Shown here: in pieces, positions 1 through 6,043 of the stretch
Layout: every line of letters begins with the position of its first letter
Numbering within the stretch: position 1 is the first letter of the stretch
Origin: Nitrospiraceae bacterium
Lineage (GTDB): Bacteria; Nitrospirota; Nitrospiria; Nitrospirales; Nitrospiraceae
Reading direction: 5' to 3'
NCBI GenBank assembly: GCA_011391455.1
Contig: JAABQN010000052.1
Span: forward strand, 1-11,227
Length of the DNA stretch: 11,227 nt
Translations under genes and position numbers: made by a program
The notes under the pieces: generated by a model
Told to the model about the DNA's origin: nothing
Seen by the model: the letters and a program-made list of their open reading frames with translations, nothing else
Databases searched by the model: none

Positions 1-4
1 CTAG

Positions 5-66
5 AGGGTACGCCTCGGCCCTTCACTCGCTTCGGCCTTGCTGGACGGCCTTTTTGAGCATCCTGC
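5..66 (-). repeat. Partial copy of a palindromic intergenic repeat
   Basis: Positions 6-66 match the reverse complement of 7610-7670 at 58 of 61 bases by my hand alignment. The window edge removes the other half of the palindrome. The outer arm (AGCATCCTGC) and the adjacent T-run next to it are intact. It lies 3' of the minus-strand DUF2007 gene, just as the complete copy lies 3' of the minus-strand antiporter gene. The element is non-coding, and its mobility or function is unknown. Confidence 0.85.
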
Positions 67-123
67 GAGAGGGTTCTCGTGTGCAAAATTGTTTCTCCGC
101 AGCCTGCTAGTCTTTACCTACGG

Positions 124-354
124 TTACAACGAAACATCGCGCACCGCCAACCGCAGCCGGCTTAACAGCACTTCCGCACGAAGCTGGTCGCACTCGTCGA
201 CCATGACGCGCGAGTTGAGAATGGGAAGTCCGGGATACAAACTGCTCATATGTTCGTTCTGAACGGTGTAGGCGATGCCGCTGCCTTCCAGCAAACTTGT
301 GATCATTGCCAGCTCGCCCATACTCTGCGGCTCAATGAGACGGATCATCGGCAT
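124..354 (-). CDS. DUF2007-type small protein
   Basis: This 76-aa protein resembles the DUF2007 family (putative signal-transducing proteins), small single-domain proteins of unknown biochemical role. The recognisable pattern is an N-terminal strand, a helix carrying LLEGSGI (about residues 23-29), then a polar stretch with NEH and a GLP turn, and a final helix rich in Leu and Arg. The start is uncertain. ATG at 354 has GGAG 8 nt upstream. ATG at 348 overlaps the stop of a possible micro-ORF in an ATGA arrangement. GTG at 363 overlaps the GGAG itself and is unlikely. It is probably co-transcribed with the 94-aa gene upstream, since I see no separate promoter. The family assignment comes from pattern recognition, not a search. 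Confidence 0.75.
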   Translation of the reverse strand: MPMIRLIEPQSMGELAMITSLLEGSGIAYTVQNEHMSSLYPGLPILNSRVMVDECDQLRAEVLLSRLRLAVRDVSL

Positions 355-428
355 ACCACACACTCCAAGCTCAAACGGGCCAAGGATAATTGAACCCCTT
401 CGTCTCGTTGCTTTTTCTCTTCATCCAT
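345..428 (-). CDS. Possible 27-aa micro-ORF upstream of DUF2007 gene
   Basis: An ATG at 428 opens 27 codons that begin MDEEKKQRDEG and end in CVVCR. A GGTGAG lies about 7 nt upstream of the ATG. The stop TGA (347-345) overlaps the ATG at 348 of the DUF2007 gene in an ATGA arrangement, and the ORF starts 18 nt after the stop of the 94-aa gene. The spacing suggests translational coupling, or a small protein filling the gap between two operon genes. The evidence is only position, a possible ribosome binding site and an acidic/basic N-terminus. It could be chance. Confidence 0.3.
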   Translation of the reverse strand: MDEEKKQRDEGVQLSLARLSLECVVCR

Positions 429-446
429 TTTACACTCACCCGGTGG

Positions 447-731
447 CTAGGGAGTTTCTGTAATTTGTACGCGCCGCTCTTTGCCTGGACCACCCGAAAC
501 GGTCAATACCCGTTTCCATTCTCGGATTTGATAGACCGCCCAGGCAGGAGATTGCCCTTTATAATAGGCATCCGGGTCTTCCCCGCTGGCATTGAGAAAG
601 ATCGGCTCAGTGAAGCCCTCTTCCAACACATAATCGAGGAGACAGTCGGTCACGAAGCCGGTCCCTCGAAGCGATACCTCGGCCAACATTGTTAGAATGT
701 CTTCCGGATTTTGAACTGTGACCTGCTTCAT
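447..731 (-). CDS. Conserved hypothetical protein, 94 aa
   Basis: I do not recognise a family. The start ATG at 731 is well supported by GGAGG 7 nt upstream. The open frame continues further upstream (to about 1064), but that part is antisense to the diiron oxidase gene and is best ignored. The 94 residues begin MKQVTVQNPEDIL and have one predicted helix-rich half (residues 9-45). A Tyr/Trp-containing strand section follows around residues 55-76, with a basic tail. There is no signal peptide or membrane segment. It is divergent from the oxidase gene with 57 bp between them, so both promoters must lie within or near that gap. The two downstream minus-strand ORFs are probably in the same transcript. 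Confidence 0.75.
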   Translation of the reverse strand: MKQVTVQNPEDILTMLAEVSLRGTGFVTDCLLDYVLEEGFTEPIFLNASGEDPDAYYKGQSPAWAVYQIREWKRVLTVSGGPGKERRVQITETP

Positions 732-788
732 GAACGCACCTCCACGCAATCGAATTGTATCGAGACACTCACCAGGAAGGCAACAGAC

Positions 789-1541
789 ATGACACGATCC
801 TTGACGAAAAGTCGATTCCAAGAAGAGCTCTTGCGGATAATGGATCGTAAGCATCACTGGGCCTGGCCGGCATTCGCCGACGGAACAGTCACCATCGATC
901 AGCTCACGCGCCACTTCCAACAGGAATACAGCGTATACGTCCGTGACTTTCCTGTGTTCCTCGCTCACATTTACGGACAGAATCCCCCGGCTCCGGTTCG
1001 CCGGATGCTCGCCGATAATATTTACGAAGAAGACACCGGTGGGCTCTCGTTGGGAAAATCTCACCCCGAATTGTTCCTGACCATGATGGCAGGCCTTGGG
1101 CTGCCGGCGAGCGACTTTGATAGGGTACGCCTCTTACCGGCCAGTCGGCGCTACCGTGCCTGGCTGGACCGTGTCTCGAACAACCGGGACTGGGTCATTG
1201 GAGCGGCGGCCCTTACTGTTTTCGTGGAAGGCAGTTTGAAAGATCGCGCGGAAATCTCCGCTCCCTCCAAACCCAAGACCGCCGAAGACATCGAAGCGAT
1301 CGTCCACCGCCACCCACTCGTGAAACACCACGGCCTGCCCCCCGATTCCATGGATCTGATTCGGGCTCACCAAATGGTCGAGGCAGGCCACCGCCATGAT
1401 GCCTACGCCATGGTGGTGGACTACGCCACGACATCCACCCAACAGCGAGCGGTACTGAGCTGCCTCAAGAAATGTCTAACCCTCTGGCAGGCCTATCGTG
1501 ATGCCGTCGCCAAAGTCTGTGGCTTGAAAAAACCGACATAG
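789..1541 (+). CDS. Haem-oxygenase-like diiron oxidase (TenA/PqqC/CADD-like)
   Basis: This 250-aa, all-helical protein belongs to the iron-containing redox enzyme (HDO) group that includes CADD and PqqC-like proteins. All six expected metal ligands can be placed: E81, H92, E147, and the H-x3-E-x2-H motif H194/E198/H201. The usual Asp in the last motif is Glu. A region around residues 45-60 (EYSVYVRDFPVFL) matches the aromatic FP segment of CADD. By recalled alignment, the CADD Tyr27 position is W26 and the Lys152 position is S157, so a CADD-type self-sacrificing p-aminobenzoate reaction looks unlikely. The likely chemistry is O2-dependent oxidation of an unknown substrate. The start ATG 789 has AGGAAGG 8 nt upstream; the frame is open further upstream to 711 but without support. 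The SUMF1-domain gene starts 4 nt after the stop, which suggests co-transcription and perhaps a shared role. Confidence 0.85.
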   Translation: MTRSLTKSRFQEELLRIMDRKHHWAWPAFADGTVTIDQLTRHFQQEYSVYVRDFPVFLAHIYGQNPPAPVRRMLADNIYEEDTGGLSLGKSHPELFLTMMAGLGLPASDFDRVRLLPASRRYRAWLDRVSNNRDWVIGAAALTVFVEGSLKDRAEISAPSKPKTAEDIEAIVHRHPLVKHHGLPPDSMDLIRAHQMVEAGHRHDAYAMVVDYATTSTQQRAVLSCLKKCLTLWQAYRDAVAKVCGLKKPT

Positions 1542-1545
1542 CGCT

Positions 1546-2427
1546 TTGTTCATCTATCTCTCACTCTTGCTTCTTCTCCTCACCATTTACCATCCGCCAT
1601 TAGCCATGAGCGCCATTCCTCTGGGCGACATGGCGCTGGTTCCTGCCGGAGAATTCCTGATGGGAAATCCGGCCGGCAGCGATGGCCTTCCCGACGAACA
1701 ACCTCAACGCCTCGTCTACACCGCACCATTCTGGATTGACCGCTATGAGGTCACGAACGATTCCTATGCGCGATTTGTCCAGGCAACCAGGCACCGTGCG
1801 CCGATACACTCGACCCCCGCGTCCACATTGTGGGAGAACAATGCGCCGATCTCCGGTATCGACACGCATCCCGTGGTCAATGTCAGTTGGGGCGATGCCG
1901 TGGCCTACTGCGCTTGGGTTGGCAAACGCCTGCCAACCGAGGCGGAATGGGAAAAGGCCGCGCGCGGCACCGATGGCCGTCGCTACCCCTGGGGAAACGA
2001 GTGGGACTTCAGAAAAGCCAACAGCGCCAGCTATTGGGCAGGGCGAACTATCGACTTTCAGAGCGGAACGGACTGGGATGCCTTTTGGATCAAGGGCGAC
2101 GGAGCACAGATTGCAAAAGAAAAAGGGCTCAAAGGCGAAGTGCTCACCCTGCCGGTCGGCAGTTTTCCCGCGAGCGTCAGCCCGTACGGCCTGCACGATA
2201 TGGCAGGCAACGTCGCGGAATGGGTGCAGGATTGGTATAACCCGACCTACTACAAAGAGGCCCCCCTCTCAGATCCCCAGGGACCTCCTCGCGGAGCGAT
2301 CAAAGCGATGCGTGGCGGATCCTGGCTCAAACCGGCTATCAGCCTTCGCGCGAGTGATCGAGACTGGGGCACGATGGACAGCCGCCCAAGCGGCACAGGA
2401 TTTCGCTGCGCCAAAGATGCGTTCTAA
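1546..2427 (+). CDS. SUMF1/FGE-fold domain protein, probably exported
   Basis: The 293-aa product has an almost full-length SUMF1 (formylglycine-generating-enzyme-like) domain. Hallmarks are VPAGEFLMG (32-40), FWIDRYEVT (62-70), PVVNVSWGDAVAYCAW (109-124), RLPTEAEWEKAAR (128-140), YPWGNEW (147-153), GNVAEWVQDWY (221-231), RGGSW (256-260) and GFRCA (285-289). The paired active-site cysteines expected after RGGS in true formylglycine-generating enzymes are absent (LKPAISLRAS), so sulfatase activation is unlikely. Binding, structural or other SUMF1-fold roles are open. The N-terminus is strongly hydrophobic (residues 2-13) and looks like a signal peptide or anchor, though it lacks an early positive charge. 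The only start that keeps it is TTG at 1546, with no clear Shine-Dalgarno site; translation may be coupled to the oxidase, whose stop is 4 nt upstream. ATG 1606 would give a cytoplasmic form. No sulfatase gene is nearby. Confidence 0.85.
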   Translation: MFIYLSLLLLLLTIYHPPLAMSAIPLGDMALVPAGEFLMGNPAGSDGLPDEQPQRLVYTAPFWIDRYEVTNDSYARFVQATRHRAPIHSTPASTLWENNAPISGIDTHPVVNVSWGDAVAYCAWVGKRLPTEAEWEKAARGTDGRRYPWGNEWDFRKANSASYWAGRTIDFQSGTDWDAFWIKGDGAQIAKEKGLKGEVLTLPVGSFPASVSPYGLHDMAGNVAEWVQDWYNPTYYKEAPLSDPQGPPRGAIKAMRGGSWLKPAISLRASDRDWGTMDSRPSGTGFRCAKDAF

Positions 2428-2438
2428 TGCGGCTCGAC

Positions 2439-2508
2439 CTGGCGTATCAGCCAGTATGTTTTGCCCTTCTGCCATAGGCATATACAGCGACCGTTACGGC
2501 TACGCCAG
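2439..2508 (+). other. Inverted repeat upstream of mtnB
   Basis: CTGGCGTA (2439-2446) and TACGCCAG (2501-2508) are perfect 8-bp complements with a 54-nt loop, in the 100-nt gap before mtnB. The first arm can instead pair as CTGGC (2439-2443) with GCCAG (2450-2454), so two structures compete. This could be an RNA leader structure or chance. It does not match the SAM-I riboswitch core that might be expected near methionine genes. Confidence 0.25.
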
Positions 2509-2527
2509 ATGGAAAGAATAGACATCC

Positions 2528-3178
2528 ATGAACGACACTCAGGATTTCAAGGTCTTCGCCGACCAGCTTGCTGACATCGCGCAATGGGCCTACCGCAAAG
2601 GCTGGGCTCCGGCAACCAGCACGAATTACAGCGTGCGACTGCCTGAACATGCGGCGCCGGCCTTTTGCGCCATCACCAGTTCAGGCGTGGATAAAGAAAC
2701 CTTCGAACCAGATCAGGTTCTTGCCGTCGACCGGATTGGTATGCCAGTGAACGGCTGTACATTACAGCCTTCCGCAGAAACACTCCTGCATGTCATGCTC
2801 TACCATGCAACGGGGGCCGGCGCCGTGTTGCATACTCATTCGTTCGCTGCAGCATTGCTGTCCCGATCTGTTGGAGAATGCGATGGCCTGAAGTTCTCCG
2901 GATGGGAATTGCTCAAAGGCCTCGACGGGGTTGACACTCACGATTGTGAGGTTATCCTGCCAGTGTTTCCAAACTCACAAGACATACCGGCATTGGCCGC
3001 TCACATCAAGACCCGTCTCCCGCTTACGAAACCCTGCTACGGATTTCTCTTGGCCGGACACGGGCTCTACGTATGGGGAAAGGATATCGCGACAGCGAAG
3101 CGTCATCTGGAAGTATTCGAGTTTCTCTTGCAATGTGAGCGGGAGGTACGAAGCCATGGCTACCCTGCGAATGCCTGA
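2528..3178 (+). CDS. mtnB: Methylthioribulose-1-phosphate dehydratase
   Basis: This class II aldolase-fold enzyme dehydrates 5-methylthioribulose-1-phosphate to 2,3-diketo-5-methylthiopentyl-1-phosphate in methionine salvage. The 216-aa length is normal for bacterial MtnB. Visible residues include the zinc ligands H102 and H104 in LHTHS, a third ligand H193 in KRHLEVFEF, and the catalytic Glu at E127 in GWELLKG, equivalent by recalled alignment to the catalytic Glu of human APIP. AGHGLYVWG at 176-184 is the family's conserved C-terminal block. The start ATG 2528 has only a weak GGAAAG about 11 nt upstream. The next gene, mtnD, begins inside its last codons, and mtnC follows, which fixes the pathway assignment. 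The enzyme is cytoplasmic. Confidence 0.95.
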   Translation: MNDTQDFKVFADQLADIAQWAYRKGWAPATSTNYSVRLPEHAAPAFCAITSSGVDKETFEPDQVLAVDRIGMPVNGCTLQPSAETLLHVMLYHATGAGAVLHTHSFAAALLSRSVGECDGLKFSGWELLKGLDGVDTHDCEVILPVFPNSQDIPALAAHIKTRLPLTKPCYGFLLAGHGLYVWGKDIATAKRHLEVFEFLLQCEREVRSHGYPANA

Positions 3179-3680
3179 CAAAAATATGCTGCTCGCCGAT
3201 GAGCAGGCAATCCGCCTGTTTCTCGACCAGCGTGGAATCTTCTACCAACGATGGCCGACAGACGCCGGCCTTCCGAGCGACGCGACCGACGCACAAGTGC
3301 TTGCAGCCCACGATCAGTGGCTCACGCCCTTCATGGAGAAACATGGGTATCGGACTTCGGATGTCGTACGAGTCACGCCCGACACGCCGAATCTCCCCGC
3401 CATCCGGGAAAAATTTCTACGGGAACACACCCATTCAGAAGACGAGATCCGTTATTTCGTCGAGGGGCAAGGACAGTTCTGGTTCCACAAGGAAGGCGTA
3501 GAGGATGAGGTATTCGCCTTGCTCTGCGAGCAGGGGGACCTGGTGTCTGTTCCCGCCAATACGAAACATTGGTTCAATCTCGGCAACCACCCACAGGTCT
3601 GCGCGATCAGAGTTTTCACCAACCAGGCCGGCTGGGTGCCCCAGTACACCGAATCCGGCATTGAACAACGCTATCGATAA
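3156..3680 (+). CDS. mtnD: Acireductone dioxygenase
   Basis: This cupin-fold metalloenzyme of 174 aa oxidises the acireductone of methionine salvage. With Fe2+ it gives the keto acid precursor of methionine plus formate; with Ni2+ the known off-pathway reaction gives methylthiopropionate, formate and CO. All four metal ligands are visible: H91 and H93 in REHTHSEDE, E97, and H138 in TKHWF. The sequence EIRYFVEGQGQFWF (97-110) is the family signature. Start ATG 3156 has GGGAGG 9 nt upstream and lies 23 nt inside the end of mtnB, so translation is probably coupled. ATG 3171 is a less likely alternative. The frame stays open upstream through mtnB, but that part is a shadow. Confidence 0.96.
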   Translation: MATLRMPDKNMLLADEQAIRLFLDQRGIFYQRWPTDAGLPSDATDAQVLAAHDQWLTPFMEKHGYRTSDVVRVTPDTPNLPAIREKFLREHTHSEDEIRYFVEGQGQFWFHKEGVEDEVFALLCEQGDLVSVPANTKHWFNLGNHPQVCAIRVFTNQAGWVPQYTESGIEQRYR

Positions 3681-3689
3681 GGTCGGACT

Positions 3690-4415
3690 ATGATTCGATG
3701 CGTGCTCATGGATATCGAAGGGACCATTATCTCGGTGGCATTCGTCCGCGAAGTTCTATTCCCATATGCAAAACATCGATTAGCAGCCTTCCTGCAAGAG
3801 CAAGAGGATATGCCGGCCCTTCGCCAATGGGCGGACGCCTGTCAGGACACCGTGGCGCAGGAGCTTGAACGACGGCCTTCTTATGAGGAACTCCCCGATA
3901 TCCTCGGCCGGTGGATCGAAGAGGACCGCAAACACCCGGGGTTGAAGGCCATTCAAGGCATGATCTGGCATGAAGGCTACCGCGCAGGCGCCTTTACGCC
4001 CGGTCTGTATGAAGATGTGGTTCCTGTGCTCAATCGTTGGCGGAGAAACGATCTCCGGCTAGCCCTGTATTCTTCGGGATCGGAACAGGCGCAACGTCTA
4101 CTCGTCGAACATACAACCGACGGCGATCTCACAGGCCTGTTTTCCAACTTCTTCGATACGAGCATCGGCACAAAAACCGAGACGGCTTCCTACCGGCGCA
4201 TTAGCCAGATACTCGCCCTCTCCTCTAAAGACATTCTCTTTCTCTCGGACATTGAGGCAGAGTTAGATGCAGCCGCAGAGGCAGGCTTCAATACGACGCA
4301 GATTGTGCGGGCCGGTACCAATGCAGGCACTGCCCATCCGGTCTGTTCGAACTTCGGCGATATGGCGCACTTCGATCTTTCAGAACCCCTGCCTTGCTCT
4401 TCTGAGCGAACATAG
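3690..4415 (+). CDS. mtnC: Enolase-phosphatase E1 (acireductone synthase)
   Basis: This HAD-superfamily enzyme of 241 aa performs both enolisation and dephosphorylation of 2,3-diketo-5-methylthiopentyl-1-phosphate to the acireductone used by MtnD. It carries the HAD motifs: D8-I-E10-G-T (motif I), YSSGS at 127-131 with S128/S129 (motif II), K162 in GTKTETASY, and D187 in FLSDIEAELDAA (motif III). The presence of E1-type mtnC instead of a separate mtnW/mtnX pair means a single enzyme bridges MtnB and MtnD. Start ATG 3690 is 9 nt after the mtnD stop, with AAGG about 7 nt upstream overlapping the end of mtnD. It converges with the minus-strand 229-aa gene after 31 bp, and I see no clear terminator between them. 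Confidence 0.95.
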   Translation: MIRCVLMDIEGTIISVAFVREVLFPYAKHRLAAFLQEQEDMPALRQWADACQDTVAQELERRPSYEELPDILGRWIEEDRKHPGLKAIQGMIWHEGYRAGAFTPGLYEDVVPVLNRWRRNDLRLALYSSGSEQAQRLLVEHTTDGDLTGLFSNFFDTSIGTKTETASYRRISQILALSSKDILFLSDIEAELDAAAEAGFNTTQIVRAGTNAGTAHPVCSNFGDMAHFDLSEPLPCSSERT

Positions 4416-4446
4416 AGAACCTTCGCCGGCGATCTCGCGACGCGGC

Positions 4447-5136
4447 TCAGCGCTTTCGTGACGAACCGTCATGAATACTGCGGGCGAGATAATCGATCTG
4501 CTCGATTCGCACAACCGGCATAATGATACCGAGCCCCTCCTGGTCATGCGAAAAATCATAGATGATGGATTCTTCTGGAATAAGCCTGCCGGTCATGGCG
4601 ACATCGACTTCAATCTTCTCACCGTTGTCGAGTTTACGTCGGAGCGCTTCACGCTGGCTGGGATCGGGAATCACCATCAGATTGCCCGGCATATCTTCGG
4701 CTTTGAATCGGACCATGCCCCATCTGGTGGCTGTGAAGATCGGTCCTATGGCGATACTAAACCCGCCCACCGTTGGCTCATAGCGAGACAGTTCTCCAGA
4801 CCAGAAAAAGGCCACCGTCCACTGAAGTGCTTTCTTCCCTGCACGCCTCTCATCCCGTTCTCGGTTGAGGGTGAATAAACGCTCATCGAGGCCAGGATCA
4901 TGATGTCCATGACCGTAGACCAGGCCCCAGTCCGGAGGATTTCCATCCAATGCGTCAAGAAACCGTCCAATGGAATGAGGATCGATCAGGACATGGCAGT
5001 CAGGAGGCAGGACCGTGGAAAGATTCTTACGCGTGATCGTCAGGAACGGTCTCGTACCGAGCGCGTCTTCAGCCCACCCCTCTCCAACGGATACTACGGC
5101 CAGAAACAGCACCGCAATGACACAGAGAGCCCTCAT
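4447..5136 (-). CDS. Exported hypothetical protein, 229 aa
   Basis: I do not recognise a family. The N-terminus (MRALCVIAVLFLAVVSVGEGWA) is a typical signal peptide with probable cleavage after about residue 22, so the mature protein is likely periplasmic. The mature part has a HGHH cluster at 76-79, a highly charged segment at 84-102, and a long section without membrane spans. A PTVGGFSIAIGPIF stretch follows the middle WSGEL. Start ATG 5136 lies 9 nt after the stop of the upstream 106-aa gene. GGAG, which overlaps that stop, is 12 nt before the ATG, so translation may be coupled. It is the last gene of the FmdB-led operon. The His cluster might bind metal, but this is only a suggestion from composition. 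Confidence 0.8.
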   Translation of the reverse strand: MRALCVIAVLFLAVVSVGEGWAEDALGTRPFLTITRKNLSTVLPPDCHVLIDPHSIGRFLDALDGNPPDWGLVYGHGHHDPGLDERLFTLNRERDERRAGKKALQWTVAFFWSGELSRYEPTVGGFSIAIGPIFTATRWGMVRFKAEDMPGNLMVIPDPSQREALRRKLDNGEKIEVDVAMTGRLIPEESIIYDFSHDQEGLGIIMPVVRIEQIDYLARSIHDGSSRKR

Positions 5137-5145
5137 GGGATGAAA

Positions 5146-5466
5146 TCACTCCGTTGCGTTGGCGACGGCCCGTTCAAAACTCTGGCGGAGTGCAGTGACT
5201 ACCTGCTGCTCACCAGTCAACACTCCACCTTCGATCAACATTGCCACACGAGGATGTGGATCGATGCGACGCAAGGCCTGCCTGGTGAGTCCACCGGACT
5301 CAATAGTTTTTCTATAGGTGTCTAACCAGGAGTCGGTCACGGCGCGCAGCCCGGCATCGGTAGGCTTCATCCGGCCAAGCATTACTTGATTGAGCAATTT
5401 GACGAGCGGGTCGGACTGAGAAATGGTGGCGATGGCACGCTGCAGCGCCTGGTCGCCTGACTCCAT
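5146..5466 (-). CDS. Hypothetical helical protein, 106 aa
   Basis: No family was recognised. The sequence is rich in Leu, Ala, Gln and Arg and looks mostly helical, with two predicted amphipathic segments (residues 6-40 and 85-105). There is no signal peptide, membrane segment or cysteine. The start is unclear. ATG 5466 comes 2 nt after the FmdB stop. TTG 5472 overlaps that stop and would add two residues. Neither has a Shine-Dalgarno site, so coupling to the FmdB gene is likely. The downstream exported protein starts 9 nt after its stop, so the three genes form a tight operon and may work together. Confidence 0.72.
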   Translation of the reverse strand: MESGDQALQRAIATISQSDPLVKLLNQVMLGRMKPTDAGLRAVTDSWLDTYRKTIESGGLTRQALRRIDPHPRVAMLIEGGVLTGEQQVVTALRQSFERAVANATE

Positions 5467-5468
5467 AA

Positions 5469-5696
5469 TCAATTCGTGGAACAGGAACCAGGGCCACGCG
5501 GATCACCGCAACTTCCGCAGGCGCCTCCACCAGTACCTGGCAACACCCAGCCATCTGTGCCGCCGACTCCGAACGAAGAGATTTGTTTCTCCAACGTCGT
5601 GGTCTTGCACTTTGGACAGGCAGCTTGTGTGGAGCCATACACCAACAGCTCGAATCGATGATTGCATTCCCCGCAGACATATTCGAAGATAGGCAT
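5469..5696 (-). CDS. FmdB-family zinc ribbon protein
   Basis: This 75-aa protein starts MPIFEYVCGECNHRFE, the typical N-terminus of the FmdB-type putative regulatory zinc ribbon. Two CxxC pairs (C8/C11 and C27/C30) should bind one Zn2+. The C-terminus is Gly/Cys-rich (GGGACGSCGD, ending SCSTN), also common in this family. The function is poorly known; it was first named from a formamidase regulatory region, and no regulatory role can be claimed here. Start ATG 5696 has AAGGAG 7 nt upstream, and a strong sigma70-like promoter precedes it. It is the first gene of a three-gene minus-strand operon. Confidence 0.92.
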   Translation of the reverse strand: MPIFEYVCGECNHRFELLVYGSTQAACPKCKTTTLEKQISSFGVGGTDGWVLPGTGGGACGSCGDPRGPGSCSTN

Positions 5697-5721
5697 GGTC
5701 GTTCTCCTTGTTCAGGGAGAC

Positions 5722-5750
5722 ATTATAAGAGCGGGCCGATCACTTCGCAA
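5722..5750 (-). promoter_or_regulatory. Sigma70-type promoter of the fmdB operon
   Basis: On the minus strand TTGCGA (5750-5745) and a perfect TATAAT (5727-5722) are separated by 17 nt. Transcription would start near 5715, giving a leader of about 18 nt that contains the AAGGAG (5709-5704) of the FmdB gene. Confidence 0.7.
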
Positions 5751-5773
5751 TCGGACAAGCTCCAAGGAGTCGT

Positions 5774-6043
5774 ATGTACCAAGAAGAAAAAACTTTTACC
5801 CTTCGATTCAACCTGGAGGCCTCGTTTCCCGACGACTATGAGGGTGAGGAAGACAACCAGGCCTGGGTGCGAGAGTGGGAAGCGCGGATCAAGCCGGATC
5901 TGCTCAAGGTGCTGTTCGAATCGTTGCGTCAGCACAAGTCCTGGCAGACCCATGTCCGCAATCGCGGGAAGTCCCCGGCTGATGAAATTGAAATCGTCCT
6001 CGCCAGGGATTTTTCCAAGCCACAAGGATTCAGCCTGTCGTGA
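5774..6043 (+). CDS. Conserved hypothetical protein, 89 aa, coupled to hemW
   Basis: No named family was recognised. It is a small acidic protein with an aromatic and charged N-terminal half, a helix over about residues 30-55 (WVREWEARIKPDLLKVLFES) and a C-terminal strand (EIEIVLARDF). It has no signal peptide or membrane segment. AAGGAG lies 4 nt upstream of ATG 5774, a slightly short spacing. Its stop TGA shares bases with the hemW start (TGATG), so the two are almost surely translated as a pair. It is divergent from the fmdB operon with 77 bp between. The plus-strand promoter is not clear to me. Confidence 0.8.
   Translation: MYQEEKTFTLRFNLEASFPDDYEGEEDNQAWVREWEARIKPDLLKVLFESLRQHKSWQTHVRNRGKSPADEIEIVLARDFSKPQGFSLS

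Noticed and set aside
732..1064. N-terminal extension of the 94-aa minus-strand ORF
   Set aside because: It is antisense to the diiron oxidase gene, while ATG 731 has a strong GGAGG at good spacing.
789..1541. Thiaminase II (TenA proper) or PqqC assignment
   Set aside because: The protein keeps the diiron ligands of the HDO group (H-x3-E-x2-H), and no thiamine or pqq genes are nearby.
2439..2460. Intrinsic terminator after the SUMF1 gene
   Set aside because: Only a 5-bp stem (CTGGC/GCCAG) with a short broken T-run; too weak.
1600..2521. Long ORFs in other frames over the SUMF1 gene
   Set aside because: They are shadow frames of a gene with full domain evidence; they have no family resemblance of their own.
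2428..2527. SAM-I riboswitch before the methionine genes
   Set aside because: The GGCAACC-type core and surrounding conserved stems are not present.
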